Source: Erythroxylum novogranatense | Lineage: Eukaryota > Streptophyta > Magnoliopsida > Malpighiales > Erythroxylaceae | Direction of reading: 5' to 3' | Length of the DNA stretch: 64,000 nt | Assembly (NCBI GenBank): GCA_029891385.1 | Contig: CM057226.1 | Span: 93,814,977-93,878,976 of the forward strand | Shown: piece after piece, positions 53,641-63,516 of the stretch | How the letters are laid out: each line of letters opens with the position of its first letter | How positions within the stretch are numbered: position 1 is the first letter of the stretch | Made by a program: the position numbers and the translations under genes | The notes under the pieces: model-generated | What the model was told of the DNA's origin: nothing | Database searches by the model: none | What the model saw: only the letters and a program-made list of their open reading frames with translations

Positions 53641-55289
53641 TTGTAAAACAATGCTTTAGTTGTATTTTGAGAAGATATTGTATTTTGACGCTTCATTGTA
53701 ATTGGGCTTAAAATGCCCACTAAAGCATTGTATGATACATGATTAAATGAACATGATATAATGAAGATGAAATGAAATTGTGTTGTAACTCAAAACCGAA
53801 ATTTCAAACCCTATGCTATTATGTTTGATTGTATAGTTGGATATGTTTAGATGATTAAGAGTGTGGTTGTTGCTTAGAATGGTATTTGGAGATACCTTAG
53901 AGTTTAGACTTGTTATATGAGGTTGTATGTTGAGTTTTATGCAGGTGGAAGTATTAGGATTGAAAAATTGGTTAGTTGCATTTTCAAGGGAAGTGCTGTC
54001 AAATTTTTCTAAAATTTGACAAAACTTCGCCTCAGTATTAGATCCTCTTAAGGGTTGAATTAGATCGGGAAGTCTTCATGAATATTGTAGTAGAAGTTCA
54101 GAGCTTTCCAAGGCTATATGATTTGTCTCATTCAGAGTTAGGGTTAAAAAGTTATGAGGGTTAGAACACATTCAGTTACTGTTCATTTTGCACAATGTAC
54201 TGTTACATTGGTTAATGGCATGACAGTGCATTTGATTGATTTTTTACCTCCTTTAATGATGGAATTAGCATTTGCGTCCTTCATGAGATTTGTAGTTTAT
54301 CTCGTTATCTTTTCATGAAGGTATAGTATGCACATATTGGAGCTAGGGGTAAGAAGTTATGAGTGTTGGAAGACGATAGTTTCAAGTGGTTTTGAAATGA
54401 GAGAGTTAGAAGTTTTGTAAAATGGCGTGTCCATTAAACGGACAAGAATGTCCGTTAAACGGACAGCCTCGGGTGCCAAAAACACCCCTTCGCCTACCCA
54501 TGTCCGTTAAACGGACACCCCCGTCCGTTTAACGGACAAACACGAAGCTTTTGGTACCCATCCACCCGTATGTGTCCGTTAAACGGACAGGGCTGTCCGT
54601 TTAACGGACAGCTACGGAAAAATGGGCAAATTGGACTTTGTTGGAGGCCGAATGTGGTTTTGTGGTCTTCATAAGAGTTGTAGATATAGATGTCTACTTT
54701 CAAATGGTGAAAGAACGAAAATGTTTGGACCTCTAGATAAAACGTTATGGTAATCGCGCCAAAAGAGTTTCAATTGGATTTTGAAAGTGAGCATGGTCCA
54801 TTGTTTTGGGTATAAATCCCTCATACGACCTCCAAATGAGGTGAGACTTGAACCATTGGATTTATAAGACATATATCCTTCACTCCATAAAAGTTGGTAT
54901 CAATTGGAGTCAAATTGAAAAAGTTTGCATTAAAAGAAGTGAGAGGCCAGTTAAGAGAGCATGTTTCGGGCATGAACTCTTTTAGGTTTTTGAAGCATAT
55001 CTTGAGTTATATAACTCCGATTGAGGTGATTCTTGCCTCTATGCTAACTTGAGACTTTAAGCTATATTTGTTATGAATAAGTCAATATGTGATTATGATG
55101 TTTAAGTAGTGTGCGCTCACCACGAATGTAGATTTACAGTTAAGAACCCTGTAAGATTTTAAGCACAAGGCTTCAGGACTATGAAAGTTGGGCTCTGGGA
55201 TATCAGAGCAAGAGAGTAAGTGGTAAGTTATGTGCAGTTGGGTCTCGGATCTAACAGTTGGGGTCCGGTCTCCGGGTCGGGTCCCGACA
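53641..55289 (+). repeat. TekD 3' LTR fragment
   Basis: Matches 47853-49492 of the left LTR, ending GGTCCCGACA. The junction at 53640/53641 directly follows integrase coding sequence. It keeps the cassette (54428-54612), with different point changes from the left copy. Confidence 0.9.
54428..54612. repeat. Palindromic cassette in TekD right LTR
   Basis: The same six palindromes as in the left LTR. Five are perfect; the first has CCATTAAACGG. Confidence 0.92.
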
Positions 55290-55294
55290 CCTTT
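55290..55294. repeat. TekD target-site duplication, right copy
   Basis: ccttt, matching 46227-46231. Confidence 0.85.
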
Positions 55295-56355
55295 CATCCC
55301 CATCTCCAGGTTTTGAGCAGGAGATCGAATGAAAGAACGTCAAGGCCTTTGTTCGATTTTAGTTATCTTGGTTTTTGTGTATGTTGGATTTAGTATGAGT
55401 TTTGTATATGGTTTGGAATGCCATTAATGTATTGTAAGCATTTATTTCATGATGGATATGATTTATGAATTTATGTAAGGAATTGAGTTATAAATTGGTG
55501 TATGATTATGAGATATGAATTGTGATTGTATATGAATATGATTGGTTTGAGTTTGGATTGAATTATAGATTTGGATATTGAATTAAGATATGAATGGGAT
55601 TTGTGTATGATTTGATATATGAATGTGATTTGCATATGAATATGGATGTGTTTGCTTGTGATTTGGTTTCCAGACGGGAGGTCCGATGATACTGATTGTT
55701 GATTGAGCTGATATATAGAAGTGAGTTTAAACTATTTGCAGGTTTTTGGGTTTATTAAAATACAACCGTTATGCTGCCCAATTTTTTTTTAAAAAAGTCA
55801 AATAAGATGTTTAAAATGTGAATTATAGGATTTGTATGATTGTTTAAGACGACTATTATGAATTGAGTTTTTGATTGAGGTTATGGAATTGGTAAATTTC
55901 AAGTTGAAGTAAGAGATTGAATGAAAATGAAAAAGAAAAGAAAAGAAGCAAGTTGCATGAGGATGAATTTTCAAAAAGGAAAATAAGATTGCTTTGTATG
56001 AGTTTGATACTTGAATCAGAAAATTTTATTTTACATCGATTTCCGGATTTGATCTGCTTTAATCTAAAAGTTTTCCAACGCTAATTTAGTTTTCTAAGAT
56101 ATACGTTTTCGGATATCGGATTTTCCGCCACCTTGTTCTTCGATTTCGATTTTCCGAGGTCGGATTAGTTCCGCACTATTTGTTTGCTTTCGTATTCCGT
56201 TCCTTCGATTCGTCTTCGATTTACTTTCATTCATTTCGCTTTGTTTCCGTTCTTTCGTTTGGATTCGTTCTTAACGTTCTGTTCTTTTGTTTCGCCTTTT
56301 GTTTTAGAACTCCTTTTTTCCGGTTAGGGTCCGATTCCGAGATCAAGTCCCAACA

Positions 56356-56360
56356 AGGTT
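56356..56360. repeat. Solo-C target-site duplication, right copy
   Basis: aggtt, matching 41632-41636. Confidence 0.85.
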
Positions 56361-56501
56361 TGTAGTTCAGTATATTACTTATGATAAATAAATGTATTAT
56401 TTGAAATAAAAATGCCTATTATTAATTTATTATTCATAAAATTATTAAATTCGATATTATTATTAACTGTTATTATTTATGTAATTATTTATTTAAGGGT
56501 T

Positions 56502-56610
56502 TATAATAATAATAATAATAATAATTAAAAAATTATTATTATTATTATTATTGTTGTTATTATTATTATTATTATTATTTCTATTATTATTATTATTATT
56601 ATTATTATTA
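56502..56610. repeat. AAT/ATT microsatellite
   Basis: AAT repeats then ATT repeats, so the two halves could pair as a hairpin. Confidence 0.92.
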
Positions 56611-57353
56611 AAGAATACTTTTGGAAATAAAATTATAAACATGCATACAAAGTCAAGAATGACACTTATTTTGAATAATTAAAATTTATCTAAAACGACT
56701 TTTATTTTGGATAGGAGGAGTAGTTAATAATATTATTTTTAGTCGAGGGTAAATGTGTCATATGAAATAATTGAATTCATTTCTAATCTTATTAGATTTG
56801 TTTCAAGCAGTGTAATTGAATTCAATTCTAATATTTCTAGATTTGTTCCAAACAATATAAATTGAATTGATTCAATCTCATTAATGTAATTGAATTCAAT
56901 TAGTTAATAAATTCAATTCAAAAGTTTCCAAATAGCCTGCTATTAAAATGATAAAATTATATTATTGTAATTTGTAATATTTTAAATACTTTGTATTATT
57001 TTAATTTGATGTGTGTATGATGATGATTTTCTTTGTTTATATTAATTATGGTTATTATTTATATATAAAATATTTAAAATTATTGTTATTGACCTATTTC
57101 ATATTAATTGTCATTATTATTTACTATTAAGATTTTTAAAATCATGGTTGATATAAACAGTAAACTAGTAAAGTATATAGTACAACTGTACAATATACTA
57201 ATATGGACTATTTTGCAATTTTTAAAAATTTCATGGATTATTTTATAAATTTAAAAAATTACTCAAAACAGTACCCGATACTGATCGGTATTAGTACAAT
57301 TCCGTTTCAAAACCCGATCCGGTATCAAGTCCAGTACGGTATTCATAACATTG

Positions 57354-57363
57354 CTAAATCTTA
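57354..57363. repeat. MULE-like target-site duplication, right copy
   Basis: ctaaatctta, matching 40099-40108. Confidence 0.72.
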
Positions 57364-57595
57364 ATCTTTTTTGCATGTAAACCTCCATCTAGAGGAGCAA
57401 AAAATACAAATTTAGCTTGCCTTAATGATGATAGCTTCTCTTTAACTTTTAGAATTGTTCGTATGTTTAGTCTGGGAAACTTTTGGTTATAAAACAATTT
57501 TTAGTGATTTACGAGTCCTTTTTAATCTACGAGAATTTTTGGATGTATACTTCTTAGTTGAAATATTTTTTATATGATTCATACTACAAGAAATG
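57364..57595. other. Intergenic, nothing recognised
   Basis: AT-rich sequence between the MULE-like element and LTR-F. Confidence 0.5.
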
Positions 57596-59418
57596 TGTTA
57601 GAATTATATCCATGACCCAATTGTTATGTAATAGATTGAACAATTTAGTTTTGTGATTATTGATTTTGATTAATAACATGACAAATGATTTAATTATCAT
57701 ATTATGTTTATTGTTTTATTCTAATATGATAAGTCCTTAATTAAATTTATACACTTGTCATCATAATGAAGATTATGATAATGAGAGTCAAGTCTTTAAG
57801 ATTTAATCTAAAATGTTCTTGATCATAGGAATATTAAATAAGGACTTTCATAATCGATTAGATCAATATATATATAATAGTATATATTGGATTGATATTA
57901 GTATATCTCAATTATTAAGTTACATATATAGATGATGCATATGAAAATATGATCATTGAATTGACCAAATTGAGAATTCTCAATAGTTAATATTACTTAT
58001 GAACTGTCAAGTGAGATATTCTTATAAAAATTTAAATGTATTTTTTTCCTTTAACCTGCGATCATCATAGTAATCCATAGGTCACTTATTGTGTTTTAAT
58101 GTCGGACACTTAGTGTGTAAAAATATTAATTGAATGATCATTGAATATAATTAAGTACCTATCTGATTAGTAATAAGTCAAAATGGGATCTATCGACTCT
58201 AGGTAATGAGTTTGAACTCTATGTTGTCATTGATCTTAATAGTTGTTTCAAGACCTTGGTCAGAGCGATTGAATGAGTGAGAAAAAGAAGTTTTTTAAAT
58301 TATTCACCAATCATTAATGATCGACATGTAACATAGTCGATTATCTAATAAGATTTAACAGTTAAACTATATCTTAAGATAATCGGAAGTTGTAATGATG
58401 GAAAATAATAATACATTATTCTTAAAATAAGATTCTGTCTTTATAAGGTTGTTACTTCACACTATCCGATCGTTAAGGAGTGTTATTAGACACCAATTTT
58501 AATTAGTAATTAATTAGATTAATTACTACCGATTCATGATAAACTTATGTGATTACAAACTTACAAGTATAATATTTTTGTTTATGATTATTTAATTTAT
58601 TATGAAGTAATTTATTAAATAATTTATATAGCATATTATTATATTTTTTGCTAGCACAGAAAATATAATTAATATTGAAAATTTTCTTGTGTAAAATAAA
58701 TGAACAATTTTATAAATAATAATAATTATTTATTTAAAACAGAAAAATGAAGTCAGATGGTGAAACGTTGTATGAGTTTACGAAGAGAAGTTAATTTGGT
58801 TCTTATGTTATCTACATATTCGTTGGTTGCATACATGAAACGTTGTAGCCTTATTACAAAGAGATGTGTTCTTTTTTTGTACGGTGATATGCAAAAGGAC
58901 AAGTTTTTTGTTTTTTATGAAGATTACGTGTATAAAACAAAAACATAAAAGGTACAGGAGAGAAAAGTTAGATAGATAGATACTCTGGTTGTTTAATAAA
59001 AACAGCGAAGAGAAAGTGAGCCGTTGGTTTTTTTCGTTGAGAGTGAACAAAGAGAAGAGTTTGAATATAGACATATTCTTTGTTTTTGTACGTTAGAAAG
59101 AAAATAAAGATATAGAAATATTCTTTGTTTTTGTTCTTTGTACAGAAAAATAAACAAAGGAAAAGTTTGAGAAATTTGTTTTCCCTATTCTTGAAAAAAA
59201 TATTCTTCAAATTTAGTTATTGTCATATCAAATGTAAAAAGCGAGACATATTTTTTAATACGAAGTACATAAAAACTTCATAACTTGAAGTTCAGTATTA
59301 GTTAATCCTTACGAATTTTAAGTATTTATTTTTGTCTGTTTCTACTATAAGTATGATTTTTAAGCGTAACAAATAAATATGTACTGTTAATTTATTTCCG
59401 CTGCATATATGATCCTTT
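57596..59418 (+). mobile_element. LTR-F: decayed copia-like LTR
   Basis: Starts TGTTAGAATTATATCC and ends near TTTCCGCTGCATATATGATCC, the type of ending seen before the PBS in plant Ty1/copia LTRs. A PBS-like sequence follows at once. The expected CA end is not clear (it reads CCTTTA), there is no matching second LTR, and the sequence is eroded. Open frames inside (for example 58757-58948) have no recognisable motif. Length about 1.8 kb. Confidence 0.5.
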
Positions 59419-59435
59419 AATTAGTATCAAAGCCA
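59419..59435 (+). other. Degraded primer-binding site after LTR-F
   Basis: AATTAGTATCAAAGCCAAG resembles AATTGGTATCAGAGCC (tRNA-Met type) with two changes, both G-to-A. Confidence 0.55.
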
Positions 59436-59853
59436 AGTTTTTTTGCATTTGCATTATACTAAAAAATTATGTTGTATTTGTTGATAATTGTTATCATAAC
59501 AATGCATGGCATTTAAAGTGCTCAAGTTGGTGTTCAAAGGTACATACAGCACTCTCGTTAAATGCATTTGAATAGATATTGTATGTATGCTTTAGCATGG
59601 GACAAAAGGAATACAGTAAACTCATTTAACGCATTATGTACGTTGATATTCAAGTCATCGAATAATGTAATAGAGGGTTTATAAATGCATTTGGTCAAAA
59701 GTGTTTTAACAGATGATGAACGTACGTACACATGGTGTAATAGAAAGTTTTAAAAAGCGTTTGGTTTAAAAGTTTGTTTCACCATATGTTATTTGCACGG
59801 TAAACGTATTAAATGCAATTGGAATAGCATAGTGTTAAATCTGAATATGTTAT
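59436..59853 (+). other. Decayed 5' interior of the LTR-F element
   Basis: No coding signal. Diverged repeats of about 100 bp with words such as TTAAATGCATTTG, GGTGTAATAGAAAGTTTTAAA and GTTTGGTTTAAAAG. Cut by SIRE-b at 59854. Confidence 0.42.
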
Positions 59854-61046
59854 TGAATTGAATCACACTTTATTATAATGCTTATTATATGATGTATAAA
59901 TGCACAAGAAGCGAGGGTTGAATTGTGTATTTCTCCTTTTTGAAAAATCTTCAAAATCGTTTTATCAAAAGAAAAACTTGCTCTTTTCACAAGAACTACT
60001 GCAAATCAAAGTTAATCGTATTTTTCGAAAACTTTTTTGAAAACTAAGTAAAATCAAAACTTTGAACGATAAGAGAGATAAAGATAGAGAGAAGTTGACA
60101 CAGTAATTTTTATACTGGTTCACCCCAAACTGTGGGCTACGTCTAGTCCTCAGAAGTCTTTCTGATATTTCACTATCTCTCAACAACTTTACAAGTATTC
60201 TTTCTTTCTGAGCCTCTTCAAGACTTTTTACACTCAGTATTCTTTTACTCTTAGCCTCTGCAGGCTATCTGTACTACTTTCTTACAAAAAGATGTTTCGA
60301 GCTTTGTTACAGTAAAATAGCTCTAACTATTTGCACAATAAACTCTTAAGTAAGCTTTGAAACAATTGTTGCTTGCACGTATGTTTACGTAATGTATGTG
60401 TCTGTGTATGTGTGTATATCTTTGCAATCTTCGACTTCGAATCATATTTATAGCCTTCGTCTGCAATTGCTTTCTTGAATTTTGCTTCTTGAATCTTGAA
60501 AGAAATAATTATTCAGTTGAGTTCTATAACTAACTCAAACTGATTCTTGATTGATTTGCTTCGTCGCTTTTCATTATGCGCTTTTGGCTTACAGATGCTT
60601 TCGACTTAAAATGCGCTTTGACTTTCGTCCGCTTTTGGCTTTAAATGCCTTTTGGCTTTAAATGCGCTTTTAGCTTTCATCTTTTTGGTTTTAAATGCGC
60701 TTTTGGCTTTCGTCTTTTTAGTTTTTATGCCTTTTGGCTTAGTTTGCTTTTGGCTTTAAATGCCTTTTGGCTTTCATCCGCTTTTGACTTTAAATGCATT
60801 TTTGCAATCTCCGTCTACTTTTCAATCTTCCGTCTGCTTTTCAATCTTCCGTCTGCTTTTCATCTATCGTCTGTTTTTTAATCTCCTTCTGCATTTCATT
60901 CTCCGTCTATTTTTCATTCTCCGTCTGTTTTTTAGTCTCTGTCTGCTTTTCATTCTTCCTTTGCTTTTTATTCTTCGTCTGTTTTTCAATCTCCCATTAT
61001 TTGTACTTCATCAAAATCAGCAATGTAAAGTTATTTTGACTTAACA
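59854..61046 (-). repeat. SIRE-b 3' LTR
   Basis: 1,193 bp, longer than the SIRE-a LTR mainly because of two short-repeat arrays. TATA complement (TATTTATAG) at 60445-60453. Confidence 0.82.
60590..61000. repeat. Two adjacent short-repeat arrays in the SIRE-b LTR
   Basis: First array (about 60590-60800): words of about 18-20 bp such as GCGCTTTTGGCTTTAAAT. Second array (about 60800-61000): CCGTCTGCTTTTCAATCTT-like units of about 19-20 bp. On the transcribed strand both lie upstream of the TATA. The reading frames they create are artefacts. Confidence 0.85.
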
Positions 61047-61062
61047 ATCTCTCCCTTTTTTA
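61047..61062 (-). other. SIRE-b polypurine tract
   Basis: On minus AAAAAAGGGAGAGAT directly before TGTTAAG. Confidence 0.78.
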
Positions 61063-61255
61063 TGATAACAAATAATTATACAGATAAGAAAAAAATGCTT
61101 CACTCCCTGTCTTCTTCTGACTTCTACATTTTCTGCTTACTCTTGCTCTCCCTATCTTTTTCTTTCTTCTTCAAAAGTTCATCTCCTTCGTTCACCCCCT
61201 TTGATTTCTGCTTTCCATTTCCATTCTCCCCCTATTTGTTTTTAATCAGAAATGA

Positions 61256-62095
61256 TTAGGGTCGATGATGTTTCAACAACTCTTTCACCATCTCCTTCAA
61301 CTCCTTGACTTCTCTTCGTAAGTGCATTACCTCTACTTGCAAGTCAAAAGGAAAGGTGGGTTGGTCATCATCCTCCGGGTATTCTTCAAAAGCAATTGTA
61401 GTAACATATGCGTCTGAAGATGGAATATAGTCTTCAACAATCTCAAAAGCAGGAGGTTGAACTGATAGGTTAGGGTTAGGAAGGTCTAAGTCATAAGGAG
61501 CTGGTAGCCTTAGCACTTGTCTTCCACGCAAGGGTAGGGCTTCGTTTTCAATCGCAGATGTATTCGATAGTGGCCTAATACCCATTATTGTCTGCATAAG
61601 GGATTCAGTGAACGTCCCTTTAGTAAGCTTTCCCCCCACTGGACAATGTTCATCCTTTGTTGTAAAACTACTACTAGCTCTTGAAAGATGATGGGAAACG
61701 AAGGTTCTCGTCATTATCTTTTTTGAAGTGCATGCTTTATCTATTCTTCGCACTTCTTCTTCAATATGATATGTGGACATATCATCAATTAACCCTTTTG
61801 GGTATAACTTCTTCTTCCCCTTATTAACATCCATGAGATATCTTGGTTGAAGGTCTAGTATAACCCTTATCACTGTTTCCTCTATAATTGGATAAATAGT
61901 GAACGTTTGATTGGTCATCTTTGTAGGGTATAGTTTTGTGGCAACATACCTCAAGGCTTCATAAAAATTCCTTTCCTCGTCATTCAACAGATGCCATGTC
62001 CCACTATTTATAGGAATAGGTTGTAAGTATGTGATCGGCGGCTTATCGTTCAATTTAAGAATTGATCCTTGGAAACCGGTCAAATAAAATTTATA
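61256..62095 (-). pseudogene. SIRE-b third ORF, C-terminal part
   Basis: An open frame of about 279 codons on minus, starting at the insertion (KFYLTGFQGS) and ending at 61256. It contains YLQPIPINSGTWHLLNDEER, a 60-residue conserved region ending YLMDVNKGKKKLYPKG, EEEVRRIDKAC, the segment GIRPLSNTSAIENEALPLRG and a coiled-coil-like end (EVMHLRREVKELKEMVKELL). The same order is seen in broken form at 20520-19804 in SIRE-a. No membrane segment or signal peptide is visible. Function unknown; it follows pol in the position of the SIRE env-like ORF. Uninterrupted over 275 codons, so this part was under coding constraint until recently. Confidence 0.75.
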
Positions 62096-63508
62096 CCAAG
62101 GATTGCAATACAGGATGCAACCTCGGGTCGACTCTCAAGGAACCAGTGTACTAACTGATTCTAAGACTAGCCTAATGTTTGAATGATGCATGCAATTAAA
62201 GAAATAAATAAAAAAAGGGGGGTTTTGATTTGATTAACTAAAAATTAAACTAAGCCAAAGTAAGAATAAATGTTTTTGGGATTTTTAGAAAGCTAAACGA
62301 TTGAAATTAAACAAGTGTGAAATCAAATTACTAAAACTCTCTTGAAAATGCAACTTGGATTATCATCGTTCAAATAATTTTCAGGGTTTGAAATCCACTA
62401 AGTTTCGAAATGTAAACCTTAACAACTCGTTAAGTCCAAGAATTTGATTAATCAACTCGATTAGTCAAATCTTGTTAAAAACATTAGTGTGAAAAAATGG
62501 ATAAACAATTGCAATAAATTAATCAGATAATAACACAGCTAACCCAACCAAGCACAACTAGGCGAGATCAAATTAATCGGTGTAAAATCCGAATAACATA
62601 CATGAGACTTCATGTATTTTGACCTGAAAAATCTACAAAAGTAATATCCAAATCTCAACATAATGTCAACACACGGCTAAAACTATTAACCACACTAACC
62701 TAGCTATATCAATGCATACTCCAACTCGGATCTATACATAAATATACCTAGACTTCAGACATTAGTGATTACCTCTATTAAGCTTTCGGTGAACTCCAAT
62801 CCTTGCTACATGTTCAAGAGAATGGGCGCTTAGCCGACCATAACTCTGGGTGAAATCTTATTGTTGGAATATCACGTGGTTCATGATTCCAACGACGAGC
62901 GAGGAAGGATCTGGCAACAAATGATGGACGATGGAGCGGATGAAGAAGCTGAAGCAGCGGATGTAGTGCAGTGCGGCGGCGAACACGCAAATAAAAGCGA
63001 GCGAAAACTATTAGAAACGAAGGAGAAGACAGAAAGAAGAAGTTAACCTCCGGAGTGCGGCCGTCTCGTTTTTGCCCTAAATGGCAAGATTTTATAGGAG
63101 GTTGTGTGGGCCGGGTCAGAACAGTGGATTAAGTTCCATTTATAGTCCGGGTTACCCGACATTCGCTGCGGCGAATGGCTGTAATTCGCCGTGGCGAATG
63201 AGTTTGGTCACTCGTCGCAGCGAATCAATTAAATACCTATAATTTGCTGCGGCGAATGGAGGTCTTGGTTCGCCCCAGCGAATCTTGCGGCGTGTTGACT
63301 TCTTGAATGTTGACTCCTTTGGTCCTACAAAATATAACCCATTTGCAGTATCAATTGTCCCAATAAAAATTATGCAGAATTAATGACAATTGACAACAAA
63401 ATACTGACAATATGCAATTTATCAAAACTCAATGTGCGGGACCAAAATAAGCATAAAAATCATAGATCAGGAGTCAACAAATGCATAATTACTAAAGAAA
63501 ACGGGCCT
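62096..63508 (-). mobile_element. Insertion H: 1.4-kb LTR-like insertion with GCGAAT palindromes
   Basis: 1,413 bp within the SIRE-b third ORF, flanked by the direct repeat aatttata (62088-62095 and 63509-63516). Removing it restores continuous sequence. On minus, in order: a palindrome cassette (63292-63160), TATA (CCTATAAAATC, 63095-63087), a leader, a donor-like AGAG/GTAATC (about 62777) and an acceptor-like TTTTTCAG/GTC (about 62623), then AT-rich sequence with GTCGACCCGAGGTTGC near its end. This is the plan of an LTR, but I cannot find TG...CA ends with a 5-bp duplication, so the class is unsettled. Confidence 0.55.
63160..63292. repeat. GCGAAT palindrome cassette in insertion H
   Basis: Five imperfect palindromes: CATTCGCTGCGGCGAATG, AATTCGCCGTGGCGAAT, ACTCGTCGCAGCGAATC, ATTTGCTGCGGCGAATGG and GGTTCGCCCCAGCGAATC, spaced 20-35 bp apart in AT-rich sequence. 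Confidence 0.85.
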
Positions 63509-63516
63509 AATTTATA

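Larger units (their letters stand above)
46232..55289 (+). mobile_element. TekD: Ty3/gypsy Tekay/Del-type retrotransposon, 3' part deleted
   Basis: 9,058 bp on the plus strand inside solo-C, with duplication ccttt at 46227-46231 and 55290-55294. Left LTR 46232-49492 (TGTTAGCCCC ... GGGTCCCAACA), then PBS, gag, protease, reverse transcriptase, RNase H and integrase in gypsy order. Just after the third catalytic residue of integrase the sequence jumps at 53640/53641 into mid-LTR. Lost are the integrase C-terminus, any chromodomain, the polypurine tract and the first 1,621 bp of the right LTR. Gag starting MPPRKRTRG and the RT motifs place it in the Tekay/Del chromoviruses. Confidence 0.92.
41637..56355 (+). 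mobile_element. Solo-C: 5.66-kb giant solo LTR, split by TekD
   Basis: Starts TGTTGGACCTGAATTTTC and ends GATCAAGTCCCAACA. Duplication aggtt lies at 41632-41636 and 56356-56360. TekD with one 5-bp duplication interrupts it at 46231/55295; the LTR itself is 4,595 + 1,061 bp. No interior or second LTR, so it is a solo LTR. It shares with GL2 the terminal words, the leader, the AG/GTAAG site (43658/43659), the TTATCCACGAGCTGTTAAGCTCAC block (about 46190) and the acceptor CATCTCCAG/G (55309). At 5.66 kb it is among the longest plant LTRs I know of. Confidence 0.86.
40109..57353. mobile_element. MULE-like DNA transposon, non-coding, split by solo-C
   Basis: The 10-bp duplication ctaaatctta lies at 40099-40108 and 57354-57363; duplications of 9-10 bp mark Mutator-like elements. 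The ends are imperfect inverted repeats: inward from the left TTTAAAATTTCGTACCGTACTTG, and from the right (minus) TTATGAATACCGTACTGGACTTG. Both subterminal regions are rich in GGTACCG and CCGATAC words (about 40115-40265 and 57255-57345). Without solo-C the element is about 2.5 kb, AT-rich and without coding sequence, so it is non-autonomous. The Mutator assignment is an inference from duplication length and terminal layout. Confidence 0.62.

Noticed and set aside
57580..57595. ATACTACAAGAAATG resembling a CACTA terminus
   Set aside because: The initial CACTA is not intact, there are no subterminal repeats, and it directly abuts the TGTTAG start of LTR-F. Probably coincidence.
58757..59210. 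Frames of 60-90 residues on both strands in LTR-F
   Set aside because: No motifs, overlapping in opposite directions, within a decayed LTR.
62861..63046. 61-residue acidic plus-strand frame
   Set aside because: Antisense to the leader of insertion H; composition is explained by GCTTCTTC-type leader sequence on the other strand.
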